From positions 1 through 64,000 of the forward strand of contig NZ_JAKZMM010000014.1 of NCBI RefSeq assembly GCF_022809355.1: a stretch of DNA of 64,000 bases. Reading direction: 5' to 3'. Origin of the DNA: Parabacteroides faecalis. Its GTDB lineage: Bacteria; Bacteroidota; Bacteroidia; Bacteroidales; Tannerellaceae. The translations under genes and the position numbers were made by a program. The notes under the pieces were generated by a model, which searched no databases, was not told where the DNA came from, and saw nothing but the letters and a program-made list of their open reading frames with translations. Positions 51,495-61,234 of the stretch are shown here, in pieces. Position 1 is the stretch's first letter. Each line of letters begins with the position of its first letter.

Positions 51495-52595
51495 CTACCA
51501 CAAAATTTTATTCTGTTGGAATGTTTGTATATGTTTTAATATCATATTATCAAAAGAATCCTTCTCTTCTTCCGAAAAAGAAATAGAGATCGGAAGATAG
51601 TATATGCATCCTTTCAATTCTTCAGTTACATATTTATTTTGTAATAACCGTGCTGCATCTTTTTCCGTAGTCAATATAATCTTATTCCGGCCTTTTAATC
51701 GTTGAAAAGATTGTGTAATAGTTCGGATATCAGACTCTTTAAAGTCATGATGATCAGAAAAGATCAGTTCTTCTACCTGCCATTCACTTTTTCTTACCTC
51801 CGATACAAAAAGTTTCGGATTCGCAATACCACTAACGGCCAATACTGCATCATCCGAAGTTGGAATGAAAGGGAGCTTCCGATCAACAGACAGTAAGGAA
51901 CAAATCCGATCGTACTCCACATAAGAGAAAAAGACCTGCTGATGTGCTTTAAGCTGCATATTGGTTTCTGTAATCCGATATTCAATGGGTTTCAAATCCC
52001 TAGGAGTTTTCGTAACAATTACCGCATCTGCCCGTTCACATCCCGATATAGGTTCTCGCAAACGGCCTACAGGCAACAAACGATCATTATAGAACATCCT
52101 ACCATAATCTGTCAATAAAATAGAGAAAGACGGTTTCACATACCGATGTTGATAAGCATCATCCAATAAAATAACCTGAGGCTTTTTAGTATCAGGCAAT
52201 GACAATAATTTATCTATGGCACGACATCGGTTTCCATCCACAGCCATCAAAATCTCAGGATATTTATGAAATATCTGATAAGGTTCATCCCCTATTTCTT
52301 TACATGTATGTTCCTTCGTTGCCAATATAAAGCCTTTGCTTGAACGTTTGTACCCCCGACTCACAACAGCTATCCGATATTTATCTTTCAGCAACCGAAC
52401 TAAATATTCGACATGCGGAGTTTTTCCCGTACCTCCTACAGCTAGATTTCCTACACAGATAACAGGAACAGGAAAAACCTTTTCTTTCTTAATACCCCAA
52501 TCGAATAACTGATTCCGTATAAAAACCCCTATTCCATAGAGAAAAGAAAAAGGCCATAACCAAAAAGTATATTTTGAAGAAATATTTTCCGACAT
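51495..52595 (-). CDS. lpxK: Tetraacyldisaccharide 4'-kinase LpxK
   Basis: This 366-residue inner-membrane-associated kinase of lipid A synthesis adds the 4'-phosphate to the tetraacyldisaccharide. A membrane-proximal N-terminal helix (FWLWPFSFLYGIGVFIRN) precedes Walker A AVGGTGKTP with Lys 58. LLDDAYQHR is the DxH-containing motif, and VLAVSGIANP follows. The length is slightly long but normal for Bacteroidetes. It has a consensus promoter inside the 3' end of the DUF4922 gene and leads the lpxK-thiL unit. Confidence 0.95.
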   Translation of the reverse strand: MSENISSKYTFWLWPFSFLYGIGVFIRNQLFDWGIKKEKVFPVPVICVGNLAVGGTGKTPHVEYLVRLLKDKYRIAVVSRGYKRSSKGFILATKEHTCKEIGDEPYQIFHKYPEILMAVDGNRCRAIDKLLSLPDTKKPQVILLDDAYQHRYVKPSFSILLTDYGRMFYNDRLLPVGRLREPISGCERADAVIVTKTPRDLKPIEYRITETNMQLKAHQQVFFSYVEYDRICSLLSVDRKLPFIPTSDDAVLAVSGIANPKLFVSEVRKSEWQVEELIFSDHHDFKESDIRTITQSFQRLKGRNKIILTTEKDAARLLQNKYVTEELKGCIYYLPISISFSEEEKDSFDNMILKHIQTFQQNKILW

Positions 52596-52621
52596 ATAAA
52601 TATATTACCAACTATCTTGCG

Positions 52622-52653
52622 CAAAGGTAACTAATATATATTCATTTGCCAAT
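52622..52653 (-). promoter_or_regulatory. Promoter of lpxK-thiL
   Basis: TACCTTTG on the minus strand (52622-52629) and ATTG (52650-52653) are 20 bp apart, and the lpxK start is 27 bp downstream. The upstream box lies in the last codons of the DUF4922 gene. Confidence 0.6.
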
Positions 52654-53580
52654 TTTCTTTGCTATTTGCAGTTCTAGTTCTCTTGCACTAAAACAAACTT
52701 GTTGGTAAACATCATTGATCAGTAAAGCATCCGCTCGATTAAAATCAGATTCACGTACAGTTACAAAAACACCTCCCAAATCAGCAGCTCCGGGACTTGA
52801 TAAAAATCGATCAGGTTCTGCTGCCGTGTACTGCCACGGACGATGTTTTTTACGAACAACTGCTAATAACGACCAAGCCTGTTTTTCATAATGAACAAAA
52901 AGATTCATCATCGGTTCTTCATCTTCTATCGAAACAGGTAACCATGTACAAAGTTTCTCAAACATACTTACTGCATCCGGTATCAAAGAAGAACGGATAA
53001 CAAAACCATTTCGACTTCCAAGACTAAATGTATACAACGATGTTTCTTTTTCTGCCAACAAAAGCTTTGTATGTGTTTCTATTTCCTGGTCAACCGGCAT
53101 ATCACCCCAAGGCACAGCCTGGAAATGGAAATGATCTGGAGCAGAAGCGCCACAACGTGGTCCATTATAGAAAAGCGTAAAGTCTGGTAATTGTCGAGAT
53201 AATTCCAGCATATCTGCCAAACGAGACTGGATACGTTGTGGAGTATGTTCACAAGCTGGTATCGTCAGATGGTGGCGAAATATCGGATAAGGATTACATA
53301 AAATGAGATAACGATCGCCAAAAGGCAAACGTAACTGTTCCGAAGGCAAATGATCCGGACACAGAAAACAAGGTCGTTGCTTAACAGCGTCTTTATCCAC
53401 TTTAGCAGTTGTCGATACACTTCGAGCGGGATTGTATTGCACACGGACGAGTACATCATCCAATAACAACTCACGTACCAATACATGATCCAGAGCCTCA
53501 TAATTCCGAGCAGCCAAATCCCATTCCTTTTTCTGGCGATCTAACATACGTAAGACCTCTTCCTGTAATGTTTTTCTCAT
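52642..53580 (-). CDS. DUF4922 (HIT-like) domain protein
   Basis: This 312-residue protein is related to the HIT-like nucleotidyltransferase/phosphorylase fold. RPCFLCPDHLP is a CxxC-like element near residue 66, YNGPRCGASAPDHFHFQA carries the His motif in the position of the HIT His-x-His, and NPYPIFRHHLTIP precedes it. Relatives include Ap4A phosphorylase and GDP-galactose phosphorylase, so it may act on a nucleotide sugar. I use ATG 53580, which overlaps the glycosyltransferase stop (ATGA). The coupling to a glycosyltransferase supports a role in sugar activation or turnover, but the reaction is unknown. Confidence 0.85.
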   Translation of the reverse strand: MRKTLQEEVLRMLDRQKKEWDLAARNYEALDHVLVRELLLDDVLVRVQYNPARSVSTTAKVDKDAVKQRPCFLCPDHLPSEQLRLPFGDRYLILCNPYPIFRHHLTIPACEHTPQRIQSRLADMLELSRQLPDFTLFYNGPRCGASAPDHFHFQAVPWGDMPVDQEIETHTKLLLAEKETSLYTFSLGSRNGFVIRSSLIPDAVSMFEKLCTWLPVSIEDEEPMMNLFVHYEKQAWSLLAVVRKKHRPWQYTAAEPDRFLSSPGAADLGGVFVTVRESDFNRADALLINDVYQQVCFSARELELQIAKKIGK

Positions 53581-55007
53581 AAGCCCTGTCGGTTTTGTTG
53601 TACTCTGGCTTCCAGTTCCCATGTACGAATACGATCTTTATATACATTATATTGATTCATCTTCTCACGACTCAACATTGCATCCGAATTATCTTCCCAA
53701 CGACGACATAGATACAAAACATCATAAATACGCCCGATCTGATACTCCCGACAAATCCGTAACCCAACAGCATAATCTTCTCCATAACTGGTATTCGGGA
53801 AATTAATCCGACGGATGAGTGGTGTATAAAAAGCGCGTGGAGCTCCCAAACCATTAATACGAAGGGCATTATTCCGACCATTCTCTGGAGTCCATTCCTT
53901 ATGATCAATTACTCCTGGTGGAATCTCTTCCAATTTAAAATTAGTCATCCGATAAGTTCCGACTACCATTGCACATTGTTGTTGATAAAAGGCATCCACA
54001 ATTTGTTGCAACGTAGATTCACTGCTATACAAATCATCACTATCCAGTTGAACGGCAAATTTTCCACATTGAGGATGATGAATACCCTCATTCCAACATC
54101 CGCCTATACCCAAATCCGTCCGCTGCGGAATCAGATGAATCAAACGAGGATCTGACTGACAACGGTCAATCGCTTCGGTCGTTCCATCAGTCGAATGATT
54201 ATCAATAACAATCAAATTGAATGGGAAATTAGTCTGTTGATTTAAAACAGAACGGATAGCATCTTCTATCGTACGAACCCGATTCCGAACCGGAATGATT
54301 ACCGATGCTTCTACCGGAAAGGATTCTTCAGAAAAATCGATTGTCTTGAACTCTGGTTTCAAATAAGCCCCAATCCGCTTCAGATATTCAGTACATACCT
54401 GCTCCATCTCCAACTGTACTACTCGATTTCGAGGATCCACATAATCAAATATCTTATCACCACTTTTCCTCCAGTCGTGTTCTTCCGCCCGATACAGGAA
54501 TTCATTGACATGTATAAGAGAACCTTTCTCCGAAAGATGAAGACGCAATGCATAAAGCGCCGCATATTGCCAATCTTGTTGAATAGTTTGTACAGCCTCA
54601 ACAAAAGCAGAAGAACGGATAAACAGCAATTTACCAAAATCAAAATCATTCCGCAAACTTCCCGCCTGGCACGCAATCAATGGATGAGGTATCAGTTGTC
54701 CATCTTTCTCATCATAATAATCGGCATACAGGCAATCGGCTCCCGTCGAGTCAGCTATTTCACACAATCGTTCCAATGCCCATGCACCAAGAATAATCCG
54801 ATCAGGTGATAAACAAAACAATATATAATCCGACAGATCCGAAACAACCAGATCGTTCAACAAGTTGCGACTCCATGCTGACGAACCATGAGGCATATCA
54901 AAAAGAACAATATTTCTTACTAAAGACTGCGACTGGAATGTTTCCTCATTCATCTGTGCAACCACAGGATTTTGCCGCATGACAAAACAGGTGATACGTT
55001 TTTCCAT
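53577..55007 (-). CDS. Glycosyltransferase family 2 protein with N-terminal extension
   Basis: This 476-residue protein has about 225 N-terminal residues that form a degenerate GT-A-like domain (LSDYILFCLSPDRIILGAWALE). A standard GT2 domain follows at about 230-430: VSVIIPVRNRVRTIEDAI-like sequence, IVIDNHSTDGTTEAI, VQLDSDDLYSSE (the DxD metal site) and NFPNTSYGEDYAVGLRI (acceptor ED motif). It is translationally coupled to the DUF4922 protein and follows the propeller gene by 44 bp. TATTTTTG at 55026-55033 may give it its own promoter. The acceptor is not known. Confidence 0.88.
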   Translation of the reverse strand: MEKRITCFVMRQNPVVAQMNEETFQSQSLVRNIVLFDMPHGSSAWSRNLLNDLVVSDLSDYILFCLSPDRIILGAWALERLCEIADSTGADCLYADYYDEKDGQLIPHPLIACQAGSLRNDFDFGKLLFIRSSAFVEAVQTIQQDWQYAALYALRLHLSEKGSLIHVNEFLYRAEEHDWRKSGDKIFDYVDPRNRVVQLEMEQVCTEYLKRIGAYLKPEFKTIDFSEESFPVEASVIIPVRNRVRTIEDAIRSVLNQQTNFPFNLIVIDNHSTDGTTEAIDRCQSDPRLIHLIPQRTDLGIGGCWNEGIHHPQCGKFAVQLDSDDLYSSESTLQQIVDAFYQQQCAMVVGTYRMTNFKLEEIPPGVIDHKEWTPENGRNNALRINGLGAPRAFYTPLIRRINFPNTSYGEDYAVGLRICREYQIGRIYDVLYLCRRWEDNSDAMLSREKMNQYNVYKDRIRTWELEARVQQNRQGL

Positions 55008-55025
55008 GATTTTCTATTTTTAAGG

Positions 55026-55033
55026 CAAAAATA
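55026..55033 (-). promoter_or_regulatory. Possible -7 element for the GT2-DUF4922 pair
   Basis: TATTTTTG on the minus strand fits TAnnTTTG, 19 bp before the glycosyltransferase start. The -33 match is weak. Confidence 0.4.
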
Positions 55034-55051
55034 AGAAAGGATTTTGATTTT

Positions 55052-56098
55052 TCAGGCTTTCATCTCTACAATGAATACAACGGTTGAATCGGCAGCTTCT
55101 GGAAAAGAAGTCTCTAGTGATTTTCCAAACTTCGTAAACGAATAAGTTTGTCCATACAAATCCATCGGTTCCAGTTTAGCGACACTACCCGTCTGGAAAA
55201 AATCATCCGTAAAACCTTCATTCAACTGCCATGCCTGATTCTCGAAACGATCCCAGCAAAACAAATATCGTTGTTCTGTTTTCTCCGCATCCTGATTGGC
55301 AGCCATCCAATAACGACTTCCCATACAAACAGGGAATAACGGTATCTCTCCTTCTTCAATATCTTCTTTGCCTCCCGTTTGATGAATAAACAATGAATCA
55401 CGTAATAAATGTTCCGGCTGATAAGGCGCCGAATAAGCATACATTTCTCCACTATCGGGTGATACACACAAACGAACCGATTGCAAATTGGGGAATAAAA
55501 CAGGATGTGTTAGCGAGACTTCTACTATAGGATGAGATTCTAAAGGCTGAAAACAGGTATCATACACTTGCACCTGCTGTTTTACACACGTACGATGCAA
55601 AGTATCTTTTTCTATCACTCGTTCTGCCGTATAGATTTTTCCTTTGTACAATACGGCTGACAATAACTGCTCTTCATTAAAGTCCTTCCGTAACTTCTTC
55701 TTAAAAAGCAATTCACCATCAAACGTATAATAATAGATATCATCCACATTACCTAATACGATCAATTGCTTTTTTAGAGAATGGACCAAATAGCCAGCCA
55801 CCTTGATTTCCTCTGGTTGGGTTATCTGACAAACCAATTCTCCTTGTCGATTGAAACGATACAAAATACCTTGACAAATCAGAAACAGATCGTTCCCGTC
55901 TTTTTGTATATCATGCGCGTCCGTCAAAGACTTCCCATTTATTGGTTTTAAGGGAATAGCTGTAACTGACTCAGCAATGTCCGATAACTCGCCTTTCCGA
56001 TTCATATCGGTATCACGATCTGCCATCAGGCGTTCATAGCCAAAACCGCCACAAAGTAGCAACATAGCTGCTAAAATGATATATGTGATCTGTTTCAT
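55052..56098 (-). CDS. Membrane-anchored 6-bladed beta-propeller protein
   Basis: This 348-residue protein has one N-terminal hydrophobic segment (YIILAAMLLLCGGFG) without a clear lipobox. Blade-like repeats follow, such as GNDLFLICQGILYRFNRQGE, and IVLGNVDDIYYYTFDGELLF. It resembles BF3164-like / 6-bladed propeller proteins of Bacteroidetes. The function is unknown. It is upstream of, and probably co-transcribed with, the GT2 and DUF4922 genes. The fold call is by pattern only. Confidence 0.7.
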   Translation of the reverse strand: MKQITYIILAAMLLLCGGFGYERLMADRDTDMNRKGELSDIAESVTAIPLKPINGKSLTDAHDIQKDGNDLFLICQGILYRFNRQGELVCQITQPEEIKVAGYLVHSLKKQLIVLGNVDDIYYYTFDGELLFKKKLRKDFNEEQLLSAVLYKGKIYTAERVIEKDTLHRTCVKQQVQVYDTCFQPLESHPIVEVSLTHPVLFPNLQSVRLCVSPDSGEMYAYSAPYQPEHLLRDSLFIHQTGGKEDIEEGEIPLFPVCMGSRYWMAANQDAEKTEQRYLFCWDRFENQAWQLNEGFTDDFFQTGSVAKLEPMDLYGQTYSFTKFGKSLETSFPEAADSTVVFIVEMKA

Positions 56099-56323
56099 TT
56101 TCTTCAGATTTTACATATTAAAAACGAAAAGAAAACAGATTTAGTATATAGAACTACGAATAAGATCAAAAAAGCCGAATAAAAATTTTCCAGTTGAGAA
56201 ACTAGAGAAAAAAATTGGGAAGAAGAGAGTTTTTGGCCTTTTCTTCTGAATTTGCTTCCCGATAATACCTACAAATGATTAAGTGAAAACAAAAATCAGA
56301 CATCAAGTTACCAAAAAATGGTG

Positions 56324-56356
56324 ATTGTACTACTTTTTCCTTGAATGTACTTTTGC
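56324..56356 (+). promoter_or_regulatory. Promoter of the xus-like operon
   Basis: TACTTTTG (56349-56356) fits the -7 element and ATTG (56324-56327) is a three-of-four -33 match at a 21-bp spacer. The -7 box overlaps an in-frame ATG at 56345, so translation must start later, at 56384. The rest of the divergent gap 56,099-56,323 is AT-rich without other clear structure. Confidence 0.6.
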
Positions 56357-56383
56357 AAAGAAAAAAATAACGCTAAAATAAAA

Positions 56384-58765
56384 ATGAATCATACAGGAAC
56401 TATCAGAATTATTGGGGTTTTGTTTATGTGGCTAATCTGTTCGGAAATATCGTTTGCACAATCAGATGCCGTCCTTTCAGGAAAAGTATCTTCCTCTGAA
56501 GGAGTCGTTGATTTTGCTTCAGTTTATCTGAAAGGGACAGAATTGGGATGTACCACCAACGAAAAAGGACTTTTCCATTTAAAAGTACCCGAAGGACAAT
56601 ATACATTGGTTGTTTCTGCCGTAGGATACCAGACAGTAGAACAAGTTGTACAAGCTAAGAATGGAGAAAGACAACGATTGCATATCCATCTTTCAACCGA
56701 TGTGAAAGAATTAGAGGAAGTAGTCGTGGTATCCAATGGCGTTAGTCGGGTGAAAAAGTCGGCATTTAACGCCATAGCCTTGGATACAAAAGCCCTGCAG
56801 AACTCTACACAAAACCTGAGTGAGGCGTTGGCACAAGCTCCGGGTATGAAGCTTCGCGAATCAGGTGGTGTCGGTTCAGACATGCAATTGATGATGGATG
56901 GATTCAGCGGAAAACATATCAAGATTTTTATTGATGGAGTTCCTCAGGAAGGAGTTGGTAGTTCCTTCGGCTTGAATAATATCCCCGTGAATTATGCAGA
57001 ACGAATTGAAATATACAAAGGTGTCGTTCCTGTGGGTTTCGGAACAGATGCTATCGGAGGAGTAATCAACATTATTACGAAAAAGAATCTAAACCGCTGG
57101 TTTGTGGATGCTTCTTATTCGTATGGTTCATTCAATACCCACAAATCATACATCAACTTCGGGCAAACCTTCAAGAATGGTCTGACTTATTCAGTCAACG
57201 CTTTTCAGAATTATTCGGATAACGATTATTGGGTAGATACGCCCGTAAAAGACTTCGAAACCGGTGCTATCAATAAAAAGAAAATTGAGCATGTCCGTCG
57301 TTTTCACGATAAATACCACAATGAAGCAATAGTGGCTAAAGTAGGAATAGTAGATAAACCCTGGGCCGACCGGTTGATGTTAGGCTTTACCTGGTCGAAT
57401 ATGTACAAGGATATCCAGACGGGCGTCCGACAGGAAGTCGTATTCGGCGGTAAGTACCAGAAAGGTTATTCTCTGATTCCTTCTTTGGAATACCGGAAAC
57501 AGAATCTTTTTGTGAAAGGATTGGACGCAACACTAACAGCGAATTATAATAAAAACATTACGCATAATGTCGATACTTCTACCTACGAATACAACTGGCG
57601 TGGCGAAATGCGTCCGTTGAAATCACCAGGGGAACAATCCTACCAGCATACCCGTTCGAACAACCAGAACTGGAACGGAACACTGACGTTGAATTACCGG
57701 CTGAGGAAAGCCCATACCTTTACATTCAATTATGTAATGAATGCTTTCCGTCGTGCCAACCAATCCATGTTGTATGAGGATTCGGAGGCCAATGCCATTC
57801 CGAAAGAAACCCATAAAAATATCGGAGGTCTCTCCTACCGTCTGATGCCAAATGAGAAATGGAATGTATCTGTATTCGGGAAATACTATAACCAGTACAA
57901 TGCGGGTCCGGTAGCGACTTCTACGGCACAAGACGAATATGTGAAGACTTCCAATTCTGTTAATGCATTAGGATACGGAGCAGCTGGTACCTACTTCATC
58001 GGAAAAGGTTTCCAGACAAAGTTGTCGTATGAAAAGGCTTACCGTCTCCCTACCAATGAAGAGATGTTCGGAGACGAAGATCTTGAAACAGGAGATATTT
58101 CCTTAAAGCCGGAAAAGAGCGACAATGTAAATGTCAATCTAAGTTACAACCAAACGTTCAATCGGCATTCGGTCTATGTAGAAGGAGGCTTAGTCTATCG
58201 GAATACCCAAGATTATATCCAACGAAGTCTTACCAATCTGAGTGGCGGAAAGTATGGAGCAACTTATGTGAATCATGGAAAAGTCCTGACAAAAGGCTAT
58301 AATCTTTCTGTCCGTTATGGTTTCGGAGAATGGCTGAGCATAGGCGGCAACTTCACCCAGATGAATGTCCGCGACAATGTAAAGACTGTCGATAGCGGTT
58401 CCAGCCAGGAAAGTCTGACTTATGGAGCTCGTATGCCAAACTTGCCTTACCAGTTTGCCAACTCAGACCTTTCTTTCTATTGGAACAATCTGCTTCAAAA
58501 AGGAAATAAGCTGACGTTGACTTATGATAATCTGTATATGCACAGTTTCCCGCTTTATTCGGAAGCTTTGGGCAGTGAATCAGATTATGTGGTGCCGACA
58601 CAGTTCGCGCACAACCTGACTCTTTCCTACAGTCTGCAGAACGGACGGTATAATTTCTCGGTAGAATGCCGAAACTTCACCAACGAGAAGCTGTATGACA
58701 ACTTCAGCCTGCAAAAGGCCGGAAGAGCCTTCTATGGCAAGATCCGGGTTTGCTTCGGGAATTAA
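56384..58765 (+). CDS. xusA: TonB-dependent receptor, XusA-like
   Basis: This 793-residue outer-membrane receptor has a signal peptide (ending EISFAQ), a CarboxypepD_reg-like domain (about 30-110) with [19 protein letters not shown], a plug domain including [20 protein letters not shown] and VYKGVVP-like sequence, then a 22-strand barrel. It ends in F-G-N, close to the usual terminal aromatic signature. It is followed by a surface-lipoprotein-like gene and a PepSY-type membrane gene, the order of xusABC, which imports enterobactin-type xenosiderophores in B. thetaiotaomicron. The assignment as XusA is from this context; the substrate could be another siderophore. Confidence 0.85.
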   Translation: MNHTGTIRIIGVLFMWLICSEISFAQSDAVLSGKVSSSEGVVDFASVYLKGTELGCTTNEKGLFHLKVPEGQYTLVVSAVGYQTVEQVVQAKNGERQRLHIHLSTDVKELEEVVVVSNGVSRVKKSAFNAIALDTKALQNSTQNLSEALAQAPGMKLRESGGVGSDMQLMMDGFSGKHIKIFIDGVPQEGVGSSFGLNNIPVNYAERIEIYKGVVPVGFGTDAIGGVINIITKKNLNRWFVDASYSYGSFNTHKSYINFGQTFKNGLTYSVNAFQNYSDNDYWVDTPVKDFETGAINKKKIEHVRRFHDKYHNEAIVAKVGIVDKPWADRLMLGFTWSNMYKDIQTGVRQEVVFGGKYQKGYSLIPSLEYRKQNLFVKGLDATLTANYNKNITHNVDTSTYEYNWRGEMRPLKSPGEQSYQHTRSNNQNWNGTLTLNYRLRKAHTFTFNYVMNAFRRANQSMLYEDSEANAIPKETHKNIGGLSYRLMPNEKWNVSVFGKYYNQYNAGPVATSTAQDEYVKTSNSVNALGYGAAGTYFIGKGFQTKLSYEKAYRLPTNEEMFGDEDLETGDISLKPEKSDNVNVNLSYNQTFNRHSVYVEGGLVYRNTQDYIQRSLTNLSGGKYGATYVNHGKVLTKGYNLSVRYGFGEWLSIGGNFTQMNVRDNVKTVDSGSSQESLTYGARMPNLPYQFANSDLSFYWNNLLQKGNKLTLTYDNLYMHSFPLYSEALGSESDYVVPTQFAHNLTLSYSLQNGRYNFSVECRNFTNEKLYDNFSLQKAGRAFYGKIRVCFGN

Positions 58766-58836
58766 TCAGGCATACCAATCAATCGAACAACAATAATCAG
58801 GAATCTTACAATAAACAATCATTCAATCAGAACAAT

Positions 58837-60252
58837 ATGAAAAGAAAACTTCTAACCGTAAGTTGTGCCGCCATTTGTATGTGCGGATTTGTGTTGACTT
58901 CTTGTAGTGAAGATGATCCGGTAAATCCGGGCAACAACGGAGATAATAATAACGACGAAACACCGACCAGCGAAGTTATTTCCAACTATGTAGTGGCTGC
59001 ATCCGTGAATGATGCCAACTACCTGCTGACAGCAGATACACTGACTGAAGGTACCATCTCAGCCAAGAATAACGGATTGACTACCGAAAGCGGAACCCAA
59101 TGGATTTTCTATCAGGACAAGTATCTCTACCGTTTGGTTTACAACCAGGGAAATGCCGGTGTCACTTCTTCTTATATCCTGAATGCGGCAGGTAAAGTAG
59201 AAGAACGTGACAATACCTACGAGATCAAACGCTTCACTTCGTATGGTACCTATAAGAATTATATCATCACGGCTTCTGCCGGCGATTTGTCTCAAGATTA
59301 TGCGGATGAAAACGGCTATCTGCCTCAAGGTTTTCTTTTCTCTTATCTGGATGTAGAAAATGAAACTTTTAAGACGAACAGCGATGTGATCTTATCGGAG
59401 AACTTTTTAGGTAACGGAGAGTATGTCACACTGGCTGGTATCCTCGAAGCTAATGATAAGATTTACAGTGTGGCTGTTCCAATGGGATTGAGCCAGTATG
59501 GGGTGAAAGCCGAAGGCGGAAAATATGTGGTATATGAAGATTTGATCAAACAGGAATCCGGAGGAAGCGGTAGCGGTGCCTACGAAAAAGGCGAATTACA
59601 ATGGACTCAATACCCGAACGAATGCTGGGTGGCGATCTTCGGGGATGAATCCTTCCAGAACAAGACCTTGATCAAGACCGACAAGATCAGCTATGCATGC
59701 GGACGGTACAAATCACAATACTACCAGACAATCTGGGCTGCCGACAATGGCGATATTTATGTTTTCTCGCCCAGTTATGCCAAAACGATGACAGATCCGC
59801 GTCAGCAGACCACGCTTCCGGCGGGTGTTGTGCGCATCAAAGCTGGAACGGATACATTTGAGGATGATTACTATTGTAACTTGGAAGAACAGACCGGTGG
59901 AAAGTCGTTCTTGCGCTGTTGGCATATCACCGACGATTATTTCCTGCTCCTGATGTACGATCGTCCACTTACCGAATCCGGATTTGCAGCCAAAGAAATG
60001 GCTGTCTTTAAAGGAGAAGACAAGACTTTAACCTATGTAAAAGGAATGCCTGAAGCAAGTATTATCTCAGGTTTCGGGAATACACCTTATACAGAAAACG
60101 GGAAAGTTTATGTCGCTGTAACTACTACCGATGGCAGCCAACCAGCCATTTACCAGATTGATCCTGTCTCTGCTACAGCTACCAAAGGATTGACTGTCGA
60201 ATCGGAACAGATCTCGGGGGTAGGAAAACTGACGTACTACGTAACTGAATAA
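58837..60252 (+). CDS. xusB: Surface lipoprotein, XusB-like (DUF4374)
   Basis: This 471-residue lipoprotein has lipobox LTSC with Cys 23, followed by SEDD, the acidic pattern of Bacteroides surface-export signals. A low-complexity Asn/Asp linker precedes a propeller-like body with repeated aromatic-rich strands. It matches the DUF4374 type of protein, whose member XusB binds enterobactin at the cell surface. I use ATG 58837. It lies 71 bp after the receptor and 4 bp before the PepSY-type gene. Function is inferred from order and family. Confidence 0.82.
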   Translation: MKRKLLTVSCAAICMCGFVLTSCSEDDPVNPGNNGDNNNDETPTSEVISNYVVAASVNDANYLLTADTLTEGTISAKNNGLTTESGTQWIFYQDKYLYRLVYNQGNAGVTSSYILNAAGKVEERDNTYEIKRFTSYGTYKNYIITASAGDLSQDYADENGYLPQGFLFSYLDVENETFKTNSDVILSENFLGNGEYVTLAGILEANDKIYSVAVPMGLSQYGVKAEGGKYVVYEDLIKQESGGSGSGAYEKGELQWTQYPNECWVAIFGDESFQNKTLIKTDKISYACGRYKSQYYQTIWAADNGDIYVFSPSYAKTMTDPRQQTTLPAGVVRIKAGTDTFEDDYYCNLEEQTGGKSFLRCWHITDDYFLLLMYDRPLTESGFAAKEMAVFKGEDKTLTYVKGMPEASIISGFGNTPYTENGKVYVAVTTTDGSQPAIYQIDPVSATATKGLTVESEQISGVGKLTYYVTE

Positions 60253-60256
60253 TCCG

Positions 60257-60928
60257 ATGCGTAAGTTTTTTCATCAGATACATCTTTGGTTGTCCATTCC
60301 ACTGGGGATTCTGATCTCAGTGATTTGCCTTACCGGTGCGATCCTTGTGTTCGAGAAGGAAATAACAGAGATAATGTATCCTGAAACCCAAGTGACGCAA
60401 GTAGAAGGACAACAAGTACGGAAGCAACGCCCTGAATTTTTCCGTCAGGTGCGCGCTTTGCATCGTTGGTTACTCGACGCGCCTGCCAAAAAGGGAGAGT
60501 CTTCTGTCGGGAAAACAGTGGTAGGCATCACCACTGTCGTGATGATCGTCATTCTAATAAGTGGAATAGTAATTTGGTTTCCCCGAAACAGTCGTACACT
60601 AAAGAACCGCCTACAAATATCTTGTACGAAAGGCTGGCGTCGTTTTTGGTACGACAGTCACGTAGCTTTGGGCTTTTACAGTACACTGTTTCTACTCATC
60701 ATGGCACTGACAGGTCTTACCTGGTCTTTTTCAGGTTATCGGACTTTCATGTACGATCTTTTCTCCAATCTGCCGATAGATAACCTACGCAGGTTCTTCT
60801 ATTCCCTTCATACGGGAACATGGGGTGGATTGACGACACGGATACTTTATTTCCTCACCGCTCTGATCGGGGGAATATTACCGCTGAGCGGCTATTATTT
60901 ATGGTGGAAGAAACGGAAGCGGGAATAA
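60257..60928 (+). CDS. xusC: PepSY-associated membrane protein, XusC-like
   Basis: This 223-residue inner-membrane protein has about four membrane helices: SIPLGILISVICLTGAILVF, TTVVMIVILISGIVIWF, TLFLLIMALTGLTWSF and LTALIGGILPLSGYYLWW. Conserved His residues in FFHQIHLWL, DSHVALGFYS and FFYSLHTGTWGG are typical of PepSY_TM proteins linked to siderophore or iron reduction. The periplasmic PepSY domains of longer homologues are reduced. It is the last gene of the receptor/lipoprotein operon and is followed by a perfect-stem terminator. Confidence 0.8.
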   Translation: MRKFFHQIHLWLSIPLGILISVICLTGAILVFEKEITEIMYPETQVTQVEGQQVRKQRPEFFRQVRALHRWLLDAPAKKGESSVGKTVVGITTVVMIVILISGIVIWFPRNSRTLKNRLQISCTKGWRRFWYDSHVALGFYSTLFLLIMALTGLTWSFSGYRTFMYDLFSNLPIDNLRRFFYSLHTGTWGGLTTRILYFLTALIGGILPLSGYYLWWKKRKRE

Positions 60929-60950
60929 ATTACTCCGGAATGGATAAAGC

Positions 60951-61005
60951 AAAGACCTCCGACGATACAAATCCTGGCGGATCAAGATCGTCGGAGGTCT
61001 TTTTC
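60951..61005 (+). terminator. Terminator of the xus-like operon
   Basis: AAAGACCTCCGACGAT (60951-60966) and ATCGTCGGAGGTCTTT (60987-61002) form a perfect 16-bp stem followed by a T-run, 22 bp after the xusC stop. Confidence 0.92.
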
Positions 61006-61150
61006 AATAGAAATCCTGGAAGATTGAAGCTGTCGGACGTCTTTTTTTAACAAATCCTTGCGGATTTAGACCGTCCAAGCCGTCTGACAGTAAAAATCCT
61101 GGAAGAATGATACTAGATAGATGTCATCTAAAGAAAATCTTTGCAGATTA
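60951..61150. repeat. Array D: five decaying units with a 41-42-bp period
   Basis: The word AAATCCTGG(A/C)(A/G)GAT or a variant starts at 60969, 61011, 61052, 61094 and 61135, a spacing of 42, 41, 42 and 41 bp. The first unit sits in the loop of the xus terminator. Unit three contains a perfect AAATCC-TTGC-GGATTT... hairpin core. GTCGGA(G/C)GTCTTTTT recurs in units one and two, so the terminator stem itself looks like part of the repeat. Later units have lost the stem. The array lies between convergent genes. Confidence 0.75.
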
Positions 61151-61208
61151 GACTTAAAAATCGCCACTTTTATGTTAAAGCAATGACAAAATGATACATT
61201 TAACAGAA

Positions 61209-61234
61209 AGGGGGCTTTTCACCCCCTCTTTTTT
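61209..61234. terminator. Terminator for the nitroreductase gene and right end of array D
   Basis: AGGGGG (61209-61214) pairs with CCCCCT (61222-61227) and is followed by a T-run on the plus strand, with a shorter T-run on the minus strand. Confidence 0.65.

Noticed and set aside
20915-61150. Arrays C and D as CRISPR arrays because of their regular 41-43-bp period
   Set aside because: The sequence between the recurring words is itself repeated or decayed rather than unique, the units contain hairpins or terminator stems, and no cas gene is near.
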